A DNA stretch of 64,000 nucleotides from assembly GCF_002078875.1 (NCBI RefSeq), contig NC_034422.1, positions 1,732,923 to 1,796,922 of the forward strand, read 5' to 3'. This stretch comes from Numida meleagris. Lineage: Eukaryota > Chordata > Aves > Galliformes > Numididae. How positions within the stretch are numbered: the first letter of the stretch is position 1; each line of letters opens with the position of its first letter. Position numbers and translations under genes: made by a program. The notes under the pieces were generated by a model that saw only the letters and a program-made list of their open reading frames with translations, did not search any database and had not been told where the DNA came from. Positions 33,951-47,049 of the stretch are shown here, piece after piece.

Positions 33951-36900
33951 AACACAGCTCTAAAATTCATTGCAAAGCAGAGAATTTGGGAACGTGTGGA
34001 ACGCTGCTTTCTTCACATCTTGAAAAGTTTTCTGTGACCTTCAATAAGGAACAAGCCTGAGCAATCACTTCGATGACAAACAAAATATCTCAGGCTTCTT
34101 GCCACCCCCATTTAAAAAAGAGCTCCAAACAAGATATTAAAACGTAACAGAGTGAATTGTTTACTCCTACTGGTATAATGCAGCTGTACTACTATTGTTT
34201 TACTCTTTCAATCAAATTTTGATGAAACAGCTGAACACATTCAGCAGTTACTTAACTCATATTCCTTCAAGTCATTTAAACAACACTGTGTCCCAGCGCC
34301 TTGCTAAAGCAGAATCACTGCAGCATTTTATGCAGGAGGGGTTTGCCTCAGTAGAGTGCAGACTTACAGGGACATAACTCTGGGCTCCGGAGCTCCTTCC
34401 CAGACTTATTTACAGTGCAATTCTTAAGTCTTATGATAGTCGGTGCTTTTCCTGGAGCCCATCTCTAAGGGTAATTCTGTGAGAATCTTTTTGTTCGATG
34501 AAACAGAAAATGATAAATTTCTAGCACTGTGAAGCTTAAAAATGTGATCTAAATGCATTCCCTCATCCCCCAAAGGCTGTGGTAAAGCAGAGAGAAAGAG
34601 CTCATTTAAAAACTATACCTCCTCCTCCCCCTGAAAAAACAAAACACTTTCTGAGACCCACGCTATTCAGGGATATGGGTCAAATCTACTTACTAGCCAC
34701 AACTGAGCCCCAGACCACGAGCACCCAGATGTAACTTAATTACATCTTCTCTGAGCCCCAAAATAGCACGTGCTCTGCATCAAGTTCCTTGGCTTAATAT
34801 CTCCATTACAGAGCATGACAGAGATTTGGAATTAATCTGTATGAGTTTGTCACAAGATATAATGAAAACATCAAAAGTAAAATTCCTTGTTTAACTGTCC
34901 TGGAGACGTCTCATTAATTAGCCAGCCTAAATTCCCAATAACATCCTGTCTAGCTGCAAATTTCCACTGGTTTAAAAAAAAAACAACTGTTCACCCAGGG
35001 CAAACTTTTGAAACTTTTCATAGGTACCACCTATAGGCAGCAAACACTTTTGTTTCTATTAGTGGTAACTGAAAGAAGGCATGAGGAAGATCTGAGCTTT
35101 GATGCCATTTTGAATGCAGTCATCAAGATGAATGCTAACACAGCAACAAGTTCCATACTATTGCCATGTTTTTTGAGTAGATCCAAATTATTTTTCAGTG
35201 TTTTTTTTTTCTTCCGTTTATTACATCAGACTTCGTTGTTTTCAGGTCAGATACCAGCACAGCCATTCGGGAATTGAACACGTCCTTAACTTCAATCAGA
35301 GCTATGGTAATGTGCTGCAGTTCCAGCCCTTTCTGGTTCTGTTGTCTTTCCATAATGTGCTTTTTGTCTTTTAGTCCCACGGAAATTCCATAAGTGACAG
35401 CAACAACATTTAGACTCATGCCCATCAGTTGCAATCTACTAATAAACTATGACAAATTACCCACACTGAGCTCCAAAGTATCCAAAATGAGTGCAGTGAA
35501 CCCAGAAAAGTCCAAGCGGTGATGGTGTTCCCCACCTCCCCACTTTGTTTCCCATCCCCTGGCAGCATACTTTTCTCCTGTCTATGGAGAGGCAATGGGA
35601 AGGCAGGAAGAGGGCTCTTTGGCGACTTTTAAGGAAGGTTTTGTTTCCAACTTACGACAACTTCTGTCAAGGCCAAAACAGAGAAGGAGCAGATCCTGCT
35701 GTGGTGAAGTAAAGCCTAAGAGAGATATGTCAGGGTCACCAGCTATGTGACATAGGCAGCAGCTGGCCAAACTATCCAGCAGCAATCTGGATACCAGCCC
35801 CAGGAAGCACTGATACGTGTGCTGACATGGCTGGAGAAAACAACAGTATTCTGGATTTTACTTTTTTTTTTTTAAAAAAAAAAAGGATCCTTTTTTGTCA
35901 AGACAAAGAAAGTGACATATCCACAAACAGTGGTGGAGACCGGCTGGTGCAGGCAGTGATCGATGAGTACTTTTGCTTGCTCTCAGATGCACGGGAGAGA
36001 ATAGTTTTTTGTGTTAGGAGTTCATTACTGCTTCGGCCCTCCTACCACACCGCTTCCTCTGAAATCAGAGGCAAGATTAAATCTGCTGCAGCGCCGTGCT
36101 CGGTAATGGCTCTGACAGACGTTGTTTTTCCTCGGCCGCACATCTGGGAGTTCCCCAGCAGAGCACTTGAAACCGAGCAGGTCAGCTCCTTAGCTGAGGT
36201 TCGTGTCTAATCAGCCAGGAAGGCTGAGGCCTCGGGTCACACATGGAAATCACTAGAGCTATTTAAGTCGCCAGAGGTTATTAATAAATCTCCCACTATT
36301 TCCTTAAGTAAATAATTGGAGGCCCATCTTTCAAACAAGTTATGTCTGGCCGTGTTATGGTACCAATTTTATCCTTCCTTTTTTCCCCTCACCAAGCAGG
36401 AAGAACAAATCTCTGGTGACAACAATGGCAAAACTGTGAATTATAAACATCCATGTGTCTCTCATTTGAATGCCTCCTCGAGTTTCCTTGACAGCTGGGG
36501 GAGAGAGAGGCTCCCAGGCCTTCCAGCGGAGCCCGAGCCACCGACACGGCTCTCGCACCGACGCGGCCTTTGTGGGAATGCTACTCTGCCAGCTCTGCTG
36601 ACCTCTACGAGGTGCCAGCGGGCAGCAGGGCTGCCAGAGAGGCAAGCAGAGAGGCCTGGCCATGAGGCACGGCCAGAGGGGAGGCCGGTGAAGTGCTGGG
36701 GGCAGGATGAGGCCTGTTCCATCAGGAGGCTGTACACCAGTGTGAGGCTGATGTGAGCGCATCCAGGCCTGACACTGCTGGCGCTGCATGAGGGGAAAGC
36801 CAGGGAAGCACCAAGCCTCCCTGTGTCTCACATCCCTCCTGCTTGCCCTGCTCATTCGAGCCAGCACACCATGGCTATTTCTGGCAGCCGTGATAACACT

Positions 36901-37779
36901 GCGCATCCTCCTGCTGCCAGGGCTCACCCACTGCCATGCTGAGTTATGAGGTGCCACTGCTTGGACTTAGCTCAAGGCGATGCAGAGTTTCTGGCATCAG
37001 GAACCCAGAATGCACGCTTGGAACGGACTAAAAAGTCTGCACACAAACATCTCTGGTGCACAAGGATGTATGCTCTGGCTGCAGGCACCCAGGAGGGCAG
37101 CGGACCCCTCGGCCCCAGCAGCACGGCTCTGCCCTGAGCGACGCAGCTAGCTGCTGCCAGGAGGTGCAGGCAGGACGACGTGGGCACCAGGGGAGCTGCT
37201 GCCAATCGTTCTGGCAGAAGAAAAGCTGCTACAGATGGCAGCCGCCAGCAGGGAACGAACAGCAATAACAGAGGAATCCACGACAGAAATTATGGAGAGA
37301 GAAAAAAAAGCATTTCCTATGTTCTCGTTTCATCTTTTCAGTTAAAGGAAAACCTGTTATCAAGCGACCAAAGGAACAGTTCTGCTAAAGCCGATGGTGA
37401 ACACCCCTGTGGTGCCAACAGAGCCAGGGGAGTCCCTTCAATTAAAAATTACTGCGCAGCGTGCCGAGACACAGCACAGTGCACCACATGCACACGGTTA
37501 GAGAAGATCTGGGTGCACTAAACGAATGACATCATTGCTGTATCTGCATGTTTCTGTGGTTGGACACACAAGGAAACAAAATCTGTGCAACGTGCACATC
37601 TTTCCTTCCTGCGTGGCTGAGGGTCCCCGGGGAAGATACACGCTGTCCCCACTGCCAAAGGGAGCACGGTGCGAGTGGGAAGGAAAGGAAAAAAATGCAG
37701 CAAGCAGGAACGCTTAAAATGAGTTACTGTGTCTGGTCACTCAATCCTTTAAGCCTTGCCAACACTTTTCTGTGATTAG
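33951..37779. other. Intergenic DNA, nothing firmly recognised
   Basis: AT-rich patches occur at 34780-34980 and 36200-36400, the latter with GGTTATTAATAAATCTCC near 36280. T and A runs meet at about 35862-35884. Open frames around 36.4-37.3 kb overlap in a CpG-containing GC-rich stretch and look like chance. Confidence 0.4.
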
Positions 37780-38060
37780 TTAGTAAATCTGACAAGGCCC
37801 GCGTTTGTTCACAGCTTATTGACAGAACCGTATTGATAAAGCAATATCCAAGCCTGGGGAAAGAAAGACCGCAATCTCATTTTACTTTCTCCGGTCTTTA
37901 TTGCACAAAGGTGTTTTTTACTGGATGAATTCATTTTCTTGAAACTAAAGTTTGAATTTTCCGAGAGCGCAGCTCTGACATAATTGCTTAATAATTATTT
38001 ATCGACTGGGTAGACATTACACATGGGAGAGGAATAACATGCCCCACGAATTTATTCGTG
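37780..38060. promoter_or_regulatory. Candidate enhancer block
   Basis: Clustered homeodomain-type words include CTTATTGACAG near 37815, TTGATAAAGCAATATCC near 37834, TAATTGCTTAATAATTATTT at 37981-38000 and GAATTTATTCGTGC near 38048. An 8-base inverted repeat, AAAGACCG at 37865-37872 and CGGTCTTT at 37893-37900, encloses a 20-base loop. Noncoding in all frames. Function is inferred from motif density only. Confidence 0.3.
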
Positions 38061-38835
38061 CGGACTCCTGACCTGACGACGCAAGGACATTTGCTCAGAG
38101 ATCACGAGAGGCAGAATGATGGGGGCGGTGGGACTGTAATTCTTGTGTCCCCCAGAGACAGCCCCTGCTTCCCTGCTCCCGCCGCCCTGCTCCTCCCCAG
38201 CTTCCTCCCAGAATGGCCGCCGCCTCCCCTGGAGGCCTGTGTCACAGCCTGGAGGGGAGCGCGACGGGGTCCCCTGGGGGGCCATTAGTGCCGCTCATAA
38301 ATCAGCCAGATGGGGCTGGCTCGCACCGCGGCCACAGAGGGCTGGCTCTGCAGGGAACCAGGGCTTCCGAGCTGCGCCCAGGGACCTGACCGCCACACGA
38401 GCGCATGGGATAAATATTCAAAGATTAGGAAAAAGTAGGAAGGGGTAGGATTAAAAATAGAGATGATTTCACATCAAAAACCCACACGCTACTGAAGCCT
38501 AATGGCAGCATTTCACATCCAGCTGAATGTCACAAGCTTGATCAAGCTACAGTGTCAATAAAAAAGTCAAAGTGTGGGATTGTTCAGTATTGTCAAACCT
38601 AAATGAGGGGAACAGGGTTCAGCAGCGGGCTGTGGATGCAGACACGGGTAGAGGGCCCACAGCAGTGCAATAGCTCTGCTACACACTGCTGGGGAAGGCA
38701 CCGGCCGCTTGCTTTGTCTGCTCCCACTTCACACTGCACATTTTGAAAGATCTAACAACTGCCCCGACGCTGAAATAAACTGTCGAAGAAAACGATGTGC
38801 TGGTGTCTCCGTGACTGTTTTTCTTTTCCGTGTAG
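38061..38835. other. Intergenic DNA, nothing recognised
   Basis: GC-rich from 38150 to 38390, then AT-rich. No exon or repeat is supported before the acceptor-like site at 38835. Confidence 0.45.
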
Positions 38836-38981
38836 TGGGGAACGGCAGATATAAGCCAGTGAAGAAGTGGAACATCATCACCAAAACACAGAGTGATAAG
38901 GAAAATCCCTTTATCATTTCAGTTAAACCATCATCAGATATAAATGAATCATACCTCAAAAACCTATCCAGGCTTCCCTAG
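38836..38981 (+). CDS. Weak candidate 3' exon, unknown protein
   Basis: A good pyrimidine tract (CTGTTTTTCTTTTCCGTGTAG) ends at 38835, and a frame is open from there to a TAG ending at 38981, giving about 48 Lys/Ser-rich residues with no recognisable domain. No polyadenylation signal was found in the following 300 bases, no partner exon is evident, and the stretch could equally be AT-rich noncoding DNA. It is recorded because the acceptor is strong. Chance is the more likely explanation. Confidence 0.12.
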
Positions 38982-40416
38982 CTTACAATTCCAGAGAGAC
39001 CTGTGGGCTCTTCTGCAATTGCTATTGATTATGATTTGAAAAGCAAAAGAAGCCCGCCCTTCTAACAACCAAAAATCACTTGTTCTAAATGCAATATATT
39101 TTTCAAAAACAGACAGAAAAATGGCACACGTGTGTCATTAATGGCTATTTTCACCACTGTAGGCACACATACATTGTCTTCTAAAATTTATGAAGGAAAG
39201 AATTAGTGGGAGAAATTGGGAGTGCTAGGAAGAGGCTAATGAAGAATATATACTTCAAGGAGTGATGCATTTATTGCTAATAATCTATAACAACAGTCAC
39301 TTTATTATGCAACTACTGGAAAAAAAAAAAAAAAAAACCAACACGAAAAAAGAAAAAAAGCCTGCAAATGCTCTTGCTGTAGTGGAAAGATGTCTCACGG
39401 GAGTGCCGCTGATCTTGGTGGGTTGACCACAGAACCCGGGCCCAGGAAATCCTGAGGTCGAGGCCTCACCCTCACAGGGCCGCACGCCTCGTGTGGCAGA
39501 ATGCATCGCAGCAACCCTTGCTTATTCCCCAGCGTTGTACTGATGAGGAAACCAGTAAGAACCCACAGATGCTACAGGAGTTTTGGAAGGCTTAGTTCAT
39601 GTACTGGTGACTTTTAAAAACCATGAAGGCATATTTCTTTCCCCAGCCTTATGCAGACCTAACACAATGGTGAAGCTGGAGGAAGGTTCCACCTGGGAGT
39701 GCACACTTGCAGAACCCACCGGAGGTGTCTGCAGTGAGTGCTGCAGCGTGGCACAGCTCAGTGCAGCTCTCCCTCCTGGATCTGGTTCCCCTGGGACACA
39801 AGTCCTGCTGGCTGCCTGCTGAGAGCTGCTGTCTCCATCCGACAGCGCCTTTGGGGAGCGCGGCCGCAGCATGCTGGAGATGTGACTCAGCCATGCTGAG
39901 GTGCCATGGCTCCTGCTTCAGCCAGCTGGGGCTGCAGGCTCACGGTTCTCATTCTCACTGACACAAAGAGCCCAGCCCTCTGTGGTGAGGATCCGGGATG
40001 ACTTATTGTTAGAGCTGGATGTTGGAAGTTATTGCTGTGGCAACACTTTGTTCTGCATCGAATGCCGTTTCTTAGCATAATCGTCGCAACCCCACTGCAA
40101 TCAAGGATGATGCTCCATTCAGGAGAGTTTTTAACGGTTTGTCAAATGACATTTTAGAATCATCTCCAGTCTAGTCTGCTGATTCATGCACTGTTGGGTG
40201 GGACAGAAAAGAAGAAAAATGCAGCTGGTATGCAAGTGGCACTACCAGCAGTGTGTGCCTTCTCCATCGCAGCCACTTCTGAACAACGTAAAGCAGAACT
40301 CCCTCAATCCCAGCTTGTCAAAACCCCACCATGTTTGGAATTGAGTTCTTTTCCTGAAGGAATTGAAGTAATTCACTATTACGGTACAAGACCCAATACT
40401 CTTGCTCTTTAGAAAA
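38982..40416. other. Intergenic DNA, nothing recognised
   Basis: Contains an A run of 18 at about 39320-39337 followed by an A-rich patch, and a region from 39660 to 39960 with overlapping chance frames. No exon or repeat family was identified. Confidence 0.45.
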
Positions 40417-40440
40417 TTCCAAGAATGCAGATTCTTGGAA
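40417..40440. promoter_or_regulatory. Palindrome of two STAT5-type sites
   Basis: TTCCAAGAAT, a 4-base GCAG spacer and ATTCTTGGAA form a perfect 10-base inverted repeat. Each arm contains TTCYNRGAA, the STAT5 consensus (TTCCAAGAA at 40417-40425 and TTCTTGGAA at 40432-40440), with starts 15 bases apart. It also reads as alternating nGAAn/nTTCn heat-shock-factor-like units. Binding is inferred from the consensus only. Confidence 0.35.
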
Positions 40441-40572
40441 GTGGAAGGTTTGGTTCCAGCAAAGACTGGCCACGATGCTGGACACAAATCTTTGATCACA
40501 ATTTCCAAGAAAAAAAAAGGCAAAGCAATTTGGTGTCCCTGAATTTCTGGATATACTTCTTCAAATCTCTCT

Positions 40573-40665
40573 GGCCCGATTTTCAGAGGAGCTGAGCATT
40601 TACAAGCTCTCTTACAGTCACAGCAGTACTGAATGCTCAACAGCTTTTGCACTGGGTGTTTCAGA
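40573..40665. repeat. Possible palindromic interspersed repeat
   Basis: GATTTTCAGAGGAGCTGAGCA at the left is roughly mirrored by GAATGCTCAACAGCTTTTG at the right, forming an imperfect stem of about 15 bases around a 45-base centre. The word 'gattttcagaggagctgagca' recalls a hairpin-type repeat seen in sauropsid genomes, but I cannot name the family with confidence. No target duplication was seen. Confidence 0.3.
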
Positions 40666-43600
40666 GGATACTCCTCCAAACTTAATCTCTGCATCTCACT
40701 TGTGTCATTGTTTCTTGGCAATGCTCACACAGATAACACCAGAAATAAGAGACTTACTACTTTATTAATACCTGTGGAATACTTCACAACTGAGGAAGAA
40801 GTTCCGTGCTTTAAAAATCAGCTGCTGAATAGTGCCATGCTTGCATTGCTTCCAGCCGATGCAAAACCATCTCCACAGATGATGATCTGCTCTGCAGGCA
40901 ATCACAAATCCCTCTCTATAACCTGTGGCTATAAGTACAGTTTTGTGGAGTGACAACTAAGGTGGGATGTTCATTTCAAGTGCATGGATGATGGAAGCAA
41001 GACAAGAAGAAATCAAGAACAGGACAGTTTGGGGTCAGGTGGTCTTATCAGTACTTAGGCTCAAGCCACCCGATGCTGCCCTGCCTGTGCAAGTAGAAAT
41101 TAACATAAAACTACAGTTTCTGTTATACATTATCTCATAGTGCCATAGTGAGTAAGAAATGGCCTCTAGTTTAAGTGAGAAACAGACTGCATGCAAAAGA
41201 TCTGTCTTGTTGAACAAGACCACTACTGGGCTTGTTACCTAAGGGGGGGGGAGGGGGGGCAGAAGAAAACTGTTACTCGGTACAATTAAGGCTTAAATGG
41301 TGGACAAGTACGAGCAAATGTAGTGAAACAGAAAACACTGTCTTGTCGGATGAAGTGACCCAGCATGTGTTCTCCAACTCCCATTTGCTGAGGACAGAGA
41401 CAGCTTCCGCTGACAAGAGAATGCTTCCTAAGAAAGGAACACGCTGATCCAATGACAGGATTTTAACTGATAAAATCATATTTGTTCTGGTGTTTGGTCC
41501 TTCATTTTTATTATTTTTTTAAATCCCTACCTTTTTACCACTGACACAACAGTGCCATTCTAAAAGTGAAAGAGTTTCATCTCCAGCTAGGCTGTATCTC
41601 CACACCAGGCCAAACAGACACGGGCAGTGCATACCCACTGCTGCAAAGCAGGTCTAAGTGTGAAGTGTGCCAGGTCACCGCCACCAGATGCACCACCACA
41701 GCTCTGCTCATAGCAATATTCACTGATCAGGAACGTGGTGACTACTCAGAACGCCAGGAGGAGGAGAGCCGCAGAGAAACATGCCCCTTTTATTTCCCTA
41801 ATTTCTCTGAAGCCATGACATACCTACGCAGAACACGTCTTCCTACCGCATGTACTGATCTAGAACTAAGCAGGAGATGGATGCCAAAGAGAGCCATTTT
41901 CATCATCCCTGGAGAGATTTGTTAAACAAGAGAGAGGGTTTTTCATTCCCCTCGCTCTGAAAGAGGCATTGGCCCCTTTCCACTTCCAATTTCACCATGG
42001 CTGCACACGACTAAACATCCATTCTGACACTAATGCGGAGCGGTGCTCTCTGCTAGGCTGGGTCAGCCAGCTCTCCTGCCTGACTGGCCAAGTGATTGTA
42101 AAATCATTAATGGTGTATTTTACACCCCATATTTCTTAAAAAACATAATTACCAGGGAAATTATTCTTCTTTTACTCCAGACTTTCTTTTATTATTATTT
42201 TTTTTCCAAAGACACATGTGCTCACTCTCTCATAACAGTCAAAATGAGGTCAGAAACTTGAACATATGTGGCTGTGTGTGCTTTCTCCTCCAACCAGAAA
42301 TGACAAAGCAGAGTTTGGCAAGGCAATAAAGGAATGGCCACAAATCAGCCAGGATTATCTGACTTCCTTTAAGAAAGCCATAAATTGTTTACAGCAGCAT
42401 TGGTCTTTAATGGCAGAATGGGGGGCGATGGAGGGGAAAGCTTTAATCTAACAGTTTCAACACATTGCCAAAGTCCTTTCCTGTAGTTTACATTAAAAGA
42501 ACCTCCAAAGCATCTAACATGTTGGCTGGACTTTTTATTTTCAGGGAAGAGATCCTTCCCATGCTCCCTTCTCCTTCGCTACAGAAATAGACCGGAGCGT
42601 AATGAGGTTAAGTTTTAAAGCATTTAAGCATTTGACAAAAATGCTTGCAAAGATTTTAGCACCAGAAAACCTCTAGAGAAACTGGACAGAGCCTGGGATA
42701 ATACACAGCAGACTCCTCCAAGCTTAATGCACTGGGAATTGGAAGTGCATTAGGATTTTGGCTGCAGCTGGGCTTTTTACGGCCACTGGATTCTCGGCAC
42801 CACTGTCTCTAATAATACCCAGGTGAGGGACATGGCAGTTTGCTGTGATTGCTACTCACTGTACACTGCAAAACAGCTCCAAACAGGAAAAGGCAGCTGT
42901 TAAAAAACAACCTCTGGAAACAGAGCCAACCTGCACAATCCCTATATGAATTTTCAACACGGACCACTGCCTTCTCCTTCACCGCAACTCTACATTCAAA
43001 GCTGTTTGGTTTTATCCTTTTGTTCTTGCTTGCCCTAGGGGGCAATTGTGAAATTCAGAACCAGCATTGGAATTTGGATGAGTATTTGCAAAGTTTGAGG
43101 GCGCCCATAGTGAGCTTATTAGGTTATTAGGTCTGTGTCCTGCATTTCTTTGTATATTTTGCCCTTTAGGACCAATTCCCAGATGGCACTGTCATGCAAC
43201 ACACATCTAACACAGACAATGCAAGTGTCTCCACTGCCTGGAGTGGAAATCCCCAAAACCCTTGCCTGCACCTCCTCGGAATACTGGGATCCTTCCCGTT
43301 TCTGCACGGTACTTCTGTGGTCACACATCACATTTAGATAATGCACTTTCCTTCAGGAATGATGTAAATAAATACAGCACAGCTCACATGGCTCAAAGAG
43401 TTTGTCAACAAAACCCATCCATCCCAGGCTACTGGCTTCTGAGAGCTGGAATGTTTCCAAATCTATTTATCTCATCACTTTGTAGAAGCTCTTTACTCCC
43501 TCCTCTTGATATTTCAGAAATTTATTTGCTTCCCATTATAAAAATAAATACAAGTGCTCTCCCTCCCCAATGCCCAAACAGTAATTAGTTATAATGATTG

Positions 43601-44699
43601 TTATTTATGTTGTGGCGGTGCCTCGGAGCCCCAGACATAGGCTAGGACCTGATATGTTTATATGTTTATAATCTCTCCTCCACATGTTACTTAACAGCAT
43701 ACAGCTAGAAAGCCAGTAAAAGCAAATTCTTAAAGTGTTGTGAAGGAGGCTGCCAGCAAAGGCTCCCAAAGCTCGGGACAAAAATCCTGTGTTGAGCGGT
43801 TCCCATGCTGCAACTGGAGCTCCAGCAAGAGCTGCTCATCCCAGCTGCCTCCTCTGCCCCTTCGGCTGGAAACAAACTCAGAAGAGAAGGCTGACGTACA
43901 AGAAAGGAAATGCACAGTGTTTGGAGGGCAGGAGGTAAACCATTCCTTTTTTGAGAAGCTTTTCTTTAATTATTAAGGCTGAAAAATGCCTTGTCTTTTT
44001 CCCCACGCTGATGAGAAAGTTATAGGAAGGAAGGAAACACAGGAAGACGTGAGCAGCACAGAAGCACAGGATGAAGTGCTCGTGTGGATAATTGCTTTGT
44101 AACTCTCTATTTTGTTTCTGGTGCCTAGATATTATCGAGTAAAACTAATTAGAAATGCAACAGATAAATGTATTCAGAATTCTTCGTATCCTGAGAGTGG
44201 TTCCAACACCACCCATCAGGGACTCTGCGTTTGCTGGGTAGGCAAATGATTTTCTCATAAAGACTGGACAGCCCTTATCACGGCTCATTTTCTCCTTTAA
44301 CATATACTATTACTGCTCCTCCTCCTCCAAAGTGAAATGTAACACCCGTCAGCATTGTAATGATTCCTCCACTAGAGATGCAGGAAAAAGCAAAGCAAAA
44401 CCCCCAAAGCCTCAACACAGAAGGCAAGATGAGCACAGCTAGTTAGCCCTGCCTGTAATTAACGGCTTTTGCTTTTCTGCCAGGTGTGGTCCCCATGCCT
44501 CACTCACTGCTTCCCCTCCCCAACCATTCATTTTTCAAAAGCGGAGGCAAGCCACGGAAACAGATCCTGCAAAATACAAATAATGAAGCAAATCAAGGCT
44601 GTTGTTTTTTCTTGCTGCTCAAGAACTTTAAAGACGTTTGGGGAAAAAAAACAACCAACAAAAAAAACCCAACCAAAACAAAAACCTTTCCGCTAAGTA
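40666..44699. other. Intergenic DNA, nothing firmly recognised
   Basis: G runs at 41243-41259 (nine, then seven) are the only striking simple sequence. AT-rich patches at 42090-42260 and 43540-43740 could be regulatory. Reading frames are all short and unrecognisable. Confidence 0.4.
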
Positions 44700-45190
44700 A
44701 TTGAGTCTGTACTCCCGTATCAGACATTCAATGCTAATTTGGAGTCCTGTCTTATCGCATTACAGACAAACACAAGGCCCCTTACATCAAGTGCAACAAA
44801 ATAGCTACACTCGGCATTATTAATGAAGTAGATGGATTAATTTCCTATTTATGAGAAGCTAACCAACTGGCTAGCTTGCTGACAGCACTATTAATGATCC
44901 TTAATGCCCCACAGGCGGTAATGGGTCCCGCTGGGAGATCTAGGAGCGCTGCAATTTGTATTGAGGATTTAGACATAACAAAAAAAAAAAAAACGCCCTC
45001 CTGGGAGCAGGCAGTTGATCAGCGGGCGCCCCAGCGGAACACAGCAGACAAATAATAAATGACAGCCTTGCGATTAAATCAAACCTTCTACTTTAAGTGT
45101 TAAAGTGTCTGACTGTCACTAACAATCTAGTGGTTGTTAAAGCCTCCCGGGGCCTCCAGAAACAGACGCAGTGAGCTGGAAGGTAAAGGG
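44700..45190. promoter_or_regulatory. Candidate enhancer block
   Basis: Dense TAAT-type and related words: CATTATTAATGAAGTAG near 44815, GGATTAATTTCC near 44835, CACTATTAATGATCCTTAATG near 44887, GGCGGTAATGGG near 44915 and GCGATTAAATCAAACC near 45070. An A run of 13 interrupts it near 44985. A GGAAGGTAAAG word at about 45178 resembles a plus-strand splice donor but has no supporting exon. Noncoding in all frames. Confidence 0.3.
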
Positions 45191-47019
45191 GGGGAGCGGC
45201 TGCGGCAGCAGCGGGAGCCGCGCTGTCTCGAGCAGGGAAGCTGCAGTACGGCTGGAATTGAGACACAGCCCAATGCCAGAGCTGTGTTTTAAGGTACCAC
45301 AGACCTGCGGCTCAGGATCCTCAAGAGCCTACATGAACCTCAAAAGCAAGTTTTCACCTGCCAAGGTGAAACAGCCCGCCCCGATTCCCACTCGCCAGCC
45401 CCGCTGCCAGGACTCAGCCCAGAGCTAGGGGCACTCGGGACAGCACGTCTCGGAGAAGCAAACAGCCTTGCCCACCGCTACCTAGGAATTCTGGCTTCCA
45501 TTCATGTGTCGGTGCCTTTGGGACTGAAACCACAGGGCTGCGTTTTTAAACGCAAGGGGGACAGGTTGAGGTGTGAACAGAAGTCCTGGAGGTAGCGTGT
45601 GTTTCATTCACTTAGTCTTCTTGATAAATACAGCCATCTACATTCTGTCCTCATTATATATAGTTTCCTTGCTGCCTTGGACCGATCACATCCTGGGGCT
45701 GGGTGACAGCTTGGAGAAATCCCAAAGCTTTCTCTTCTAGAAATCGCTGCTCAGAGATAGAGATGAAATGGGCAAGTAGGTGAGATGAACACGAGCACTG
45801 AAATGGTCCTCTGCCTGTCACCCTCTATCGAAACACCAAAGCAAGAACCGAAGCGGAATGAGCTAGGAAGGCACAAGGCCAATGTTTTGTTCTGGTTGGG
45901 AAAATCCCCCTCCTTTTTGTCATGCTCTCTCCTGGCCGTGATCAAGAGCACGCTTCTGTCTTCTTCTGTCTTCTCCCAGCCTATTTAAAAAAGCCCAGTG
46001 CTACATATCGTTATAGTTAATAACAGGAAGTTTTTGAACAGAGTTAATTCATCTGTAAAGAAACCTTCGAAAAATCAAGGGGCTTTGGTTGTTGCGTACC
46101 TGTCATCTGCAATAATAAATACACGTTCTTGTAACCCAGCTCAGGTAGTGCCATATTCACCCAAATGCCCCTCAGGGCAGATGCCCAAATCAGAGGATAA
46201 CAAACCCCTGAACACACTGGGTGGGTTTGCTCCACCACTGCTCTCCAGCCCTGGAGGGACCAGAACACTCCAGTGTTTGACAGCAGGAGCATCTGCTGCA
46301 CACATCTCTGCCATCCCATGCTGGCTTCCCTGCACTCATGGAGAACCGGACCGGTCCTCCTCCTCCTCTTCTATTTCCAGAACCCAGAGAAGGGAGCCTT
46401 TTCCTTCTGGACAGCTTGCAAAACCTACACCACAACTCCCTCAGACCATCCCTACAACTGATCACAAGTGAGAGATGGTATCTGCCCTGCTGCCTTGGGA
46501 GAAGCTGTCACTCAGTTTATGGCATGAGTGTACCTTGGTACTGCAGCCTGGGAAGAGAGCCATAAATAATCACCTCAGCTCATATGTACCAATTTATTCT
46601 ATTATCAATCCATGCGTGTTTTCTGGCAGAATTAGGCTTTGCTCTTTTTAATCACACAACTTAACAACAGGTCACTGAAGAAAACCCAGAGGAGAACGTG
46701 GCAGCCAGCCGGACTTTCTTCACCTCACGAGAGCTCCAGTAAAGAACACGTCATGGGAAAAGCCCCGCATCTGATGGGGAGCTGCAGCGAGCGCTGATGG
46801 GCACGAAGGAGGCACCTACAGAACTACGCCTCTTTATCCATCCTCCAGCTCATACAAGCTACTGCCTTATAGCCTCTGGGTGGGGAAGCATCGATTTTCA
46901 AACATCACAAGCTAAAGAATAAGTCATCTGACAAAACACCGGTGCAGAGCAGGGCCCTCCTGACGTGGGAAAGCAGCACTGCACTGCCCTCGGGCAGCAG
47001 CCTCAGTCCAGCAGGGACA
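45191..47019. other. Intergenic DNA, nothing recognised
   Basis: A short CpG-containing patch lies at 45190-45240. The rest is ordinary sequence with chance open frames of up to about 157 codons and no recognisable protein. Confidence 0.45.
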
Positions 47020-47049
47020 GGGGCTGGGGGTGGCTGGGCCCGGGGGGGG
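47020..47049 (+). other. G-quadruplex motif on the plus strand
   Basis: G runs of 4, 5, 3 and 8 at 47020-47023, 47026-47030, 47036-47038 and 47042-47049 have loops of 2, 5 and 3 bases, fitting the standard quadruplex pattern. A further G6 run lies at about 47068-47073. No promoter or exon is associated. Confidence 0.65.

Noticed and set aside
40242..40721. 159-codon minus-strand open frame
   Set aside because: It contains the STAT-like palindrome and the palindromic repeat, has no family resemblance, and is within chance length.
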